Positions 62,879 through 64,000 of a DNA stretch of 64,000 bases are shown one piece after another (within the stretch, counting starts at the first letter, position 1; each line of letters starts with the position of its first letter). The stretch is from contig NZ_FTMD01000002.1 in the NCBI RefSeq assembly GCF_900156155.1, forward strand, positions 1-64,000, given 5' to 3'. The position numbers and the translations under genes are program-made. Below the pieces are notes generated by a model that saw only the letters and a program-made list of their open reading frames with translations, did no database searches and was not told the DNA's origin. This stretch comes from Aromatoleum tolulyticum (GTDB lineage: Bacteria; Pseudomonadota; Gammaproteobacteria; Burkholderiales; Rhodocyclaceae).

Positions 62879-63271
62879 ATGCAATTCCTGCAACCGCCCG
62901 GCTGGGTTCGCCCGAAAGGCTATTCGAACGGCGTCGTCACGAACGGCCGCATGGTGTTCGTCGCCGGCCAGGTCGGCTGGGACGAGAACGAGAAGTTCCA
63001 GACCGACGATCTCGTCGGCCAGGTCCGCCAGGCGCTGACCAACATCGTCGCGATCCTCGCGCAGGCCGATGCGCGCCCGTCGAACATCGTGCGCATGAAC
63101 TGGTATCTCGGCGACGCGGCGGAATACAACGCGCGGCTCCCCGAGATCGGAGCGGTCTATCGCGAGCTGATCGGCAAGCATTTCCCGGCGATGACAGCCT
63201 TGCAGGTCGCCGGCTTCGTCGAGCATGGCGCGAAGGTCGAGATCGAAGTGACCGCGATGTTGCCGGCGTAG
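62879..63271 (+). CDS. RidA (YjgF/YER057c) family protein
   Basis: This 130-residue protein has RidA family segments VVTNGRMVFVAGQVGWDENE and IVRMNWYLGD, and a typical hydrophobic C-terminal strand (VAGFVEHGAKVEIEVTAML). Classical RidA deaminates reactive imines/enamines, but the Arg of the IPENS-type motif is not evident, so it may belong to another RidA subgroup used in aromatic or nitrogen-compound catabolism. It follows the ene-reductase after the intergenic repeat. Confidence 0.82.
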   Translation: MQFLQPPGWVRPKGYSNGVVTNGRMVFVAGQVGWDENEKFQTDDLVGQVRQALTNIVAILAQADARPSNIVRMNWYLGDAAEYNARLPEIGAVYRELIGKHFPAMTALQVAGFVEHGAKVEIEVTAMLPA

Positions 63272-63280
63272 GGGCAGGCG

Positions 63281-63673
63281 ATGGAAACGGCCGGAACGGC
63301 GCTCGACTGCGCGGCATGGAAGGCGATGCTGGATCGCGAAGGGCTCGCCGCGGCGGACGCCTCCGTCGGCGTGCTGACGAAGGACGCGTTTTCCGCGCGC
63401 CGCGGCCGGGTCCTCGTATGGCGGGGAACCTCGGGCGGCGCGAGCGTCGCGCTGCGCGATTTCTGCGGAGATTTCGATGCCGACGTCGCGATGCTGCTCG
63501 TCGCCGATCACGATGCGCTGGCCGCGGTCGTGGAGCAGGGCCTCGCGGAGGTGCCGCAGCTCGTGCGACGCGGCAGGCTCCATCCTTACATGCTCCGGTC
63601 GCTCGACGGACTGGAGGCCGCCGGCCTCGCCGACTTCGTCGAGGATTTCGGGCTGGTGTTTCCGCGCCATTGA
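63281..63673 (+). CDS. Hypothetical protein
   Basis: This 130-residue protein starts 9 bp after the RidA gene and is probably co-transcribed. It contains ALDCAAWKAMLDREGL, a hydrophobic strand VAMLLVADHDALAAVVEQGL and an acidic C-terminus (GLADFVEDFGLVFPRH). No signal peptide or membrane helix, two Cys residues. I do not recognise the family. Confidence 0.55.
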   Translation: METAGTALDCAAWKAMLDREGLAAADASVGVLTKDAFSARRGRVLVWRGTSGGASVALRDFCGDFDADVAMLLVADHDALAAVVEQGLAEVPQLVRRGRLHPYMLRSLDGLEAAGLADFVEDFGLVFPRH

Positions 63674-63771
63674 CCCGGCAGGCTGGCCAGGAATGAATCT
63701 GATACACGGAAACTTTCCCGAACACCCGACTGCGAAAGATAATGGGATCTCCCACTGATTGAGGGCGTCCA

Positions 63772-64000
63772 ATGCATCCGCCAAGCCCGCTCCCCGACGA
63801 GATCGCAGCCGGTTCGCGCCCGGCGCTCGCCCGTGCATTGACCGCGATCGAGAACGATCTGGCGGGCGCCGACGCCCTTCTCGCGTCGCTCGCCGGCCGA
63901 ATGGGCCGCGCCCATGTTGTCGGCATTACCGGTGCGCCCGGCATCGGCAAGTCAACCCTGATCAACGCCTTGCTCGGCGCACTGCTGCAACGTGGCAAGC
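63772..64000 (+). CDS. meaB: MeaB/ArgK-type GTPase, N-terminal part (cut by window edge)
   Basis: An open frame from the ATG at 63772 runs to the window end (76 codons). It begins with a helical N-terminus (AGSRPALARALTAIENDLAG) and then the P-loop HVVGITGAPGIGKSTLINAL, typical of the MeaB/ArgK G3E GTPase family. These chaperones protect and reload B12-dependent acyl-CoA mutases, so a mutase gene is expected nearby outside the window. Confidence 0.8.
   Translation, partial: MHPPSPLPDEIAAGSRPALARALTAIENDLAGADALLASLAGRMGRAHVVGITGAPGIGKSTLINALLGALLQRGK

Overview
The window looks like chromosomal DNA of a denitrifying, aromatic-degrading betaproteobacterium of the Azoarcus/Aromatoleum/Thauera type (Rhodocyclales in the broad sense). 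The reasons are the high GC and strong GC3 bias, an exosortase-B/PEP-CTERM exopolysaccharide locus, and a gene set resembling the anaerobic phenylacetyl-CoA and phenylglyoxylate oxidoreductases (padBCD, padEFGHI). Genus and species are inference; no rRNA or tRNA gene is present.

Layout. 1-580: the 5' part of a transposase next to the last ~80 codons of an outer-membrane barrel gene. 779-15625: an exopolysaccharide/exosortase locus (two PEP-CTERM proteins, epsD-epsE-epsF-epsG-xrtB-epsI, then a lower-GC variable part with flippase, lyase, polymerase, acetyltransferase, glycosyltransferases and a nucleotide-sugar dehydrogenase). 15740-29996: housekeeping genes (ppiD, fabI, a peptide-type ABC importer without ATPase, selO, smpB, ratA, rnfH, a DUF4124 protein, guaB, guaA). 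29997-32592: a transition zone with guaA 3' hairpins and TGACGGTAT repeats, sufS, a decayed alcohol dehydrogenase and a 70-residue protein. 32593-64000: a catabolic region. It contains a three-subunit molybdenum hydroxylase; an envelope transport module (YCF48-like, RND, DUF1302, DUF1329); a decayed integron with five cassette ORFs; the pad-like operon with fdhD and a cyclase-family hydrolase inserted; a XylS-like AraC regulator; a small Cys-rich protein; a flavin/Fe-S ene-reductase; a RidA protein; and the start of a MeaB-type GTPase.

Two observations stand out. First, the molybdenum hydroxylase, transport and pad-like operons each carry the same upstream element. It has two direct half-sites, CGNA-N6-GGATA, exactly 20 bp apart, and closely resembles the TGCA-N6-GGNTA repeats bound by XylS. 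A XylS-like regulator is encoded at 59193-60203, so the three operons probably form one regulon and one pathway whose substrate is unknown. Second, between the transport operon and the pad-like operon lies an integron relic: a frameshifted and truncated intI fragment facing away from an attI-like site and a line of cassettes, of which two have perfectly paired R'/R'' core sites. The cassette proteins include HEPN-type and nuclease-like candidates, compatible with a defence cargo.

How the genes may work together (inference): a hydrophobic or aromatic compound is moved across the envelope by the RND/DUF1302/DUF1329/YCF48 set. It would then be oxidised by the molybdenum hydroxylase and/or the PadBCD-like enzyme, hydrolysed by the cyclase-family protein, and the resulting 2-oxo acid converted to an acyl-CoA by the PadEFGHI-like complex. 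The ene-reductase, RidA protein and MeaB-type chaperone suggest further reductive and B12-dependent acyl-CoA steps beyond the right edge.
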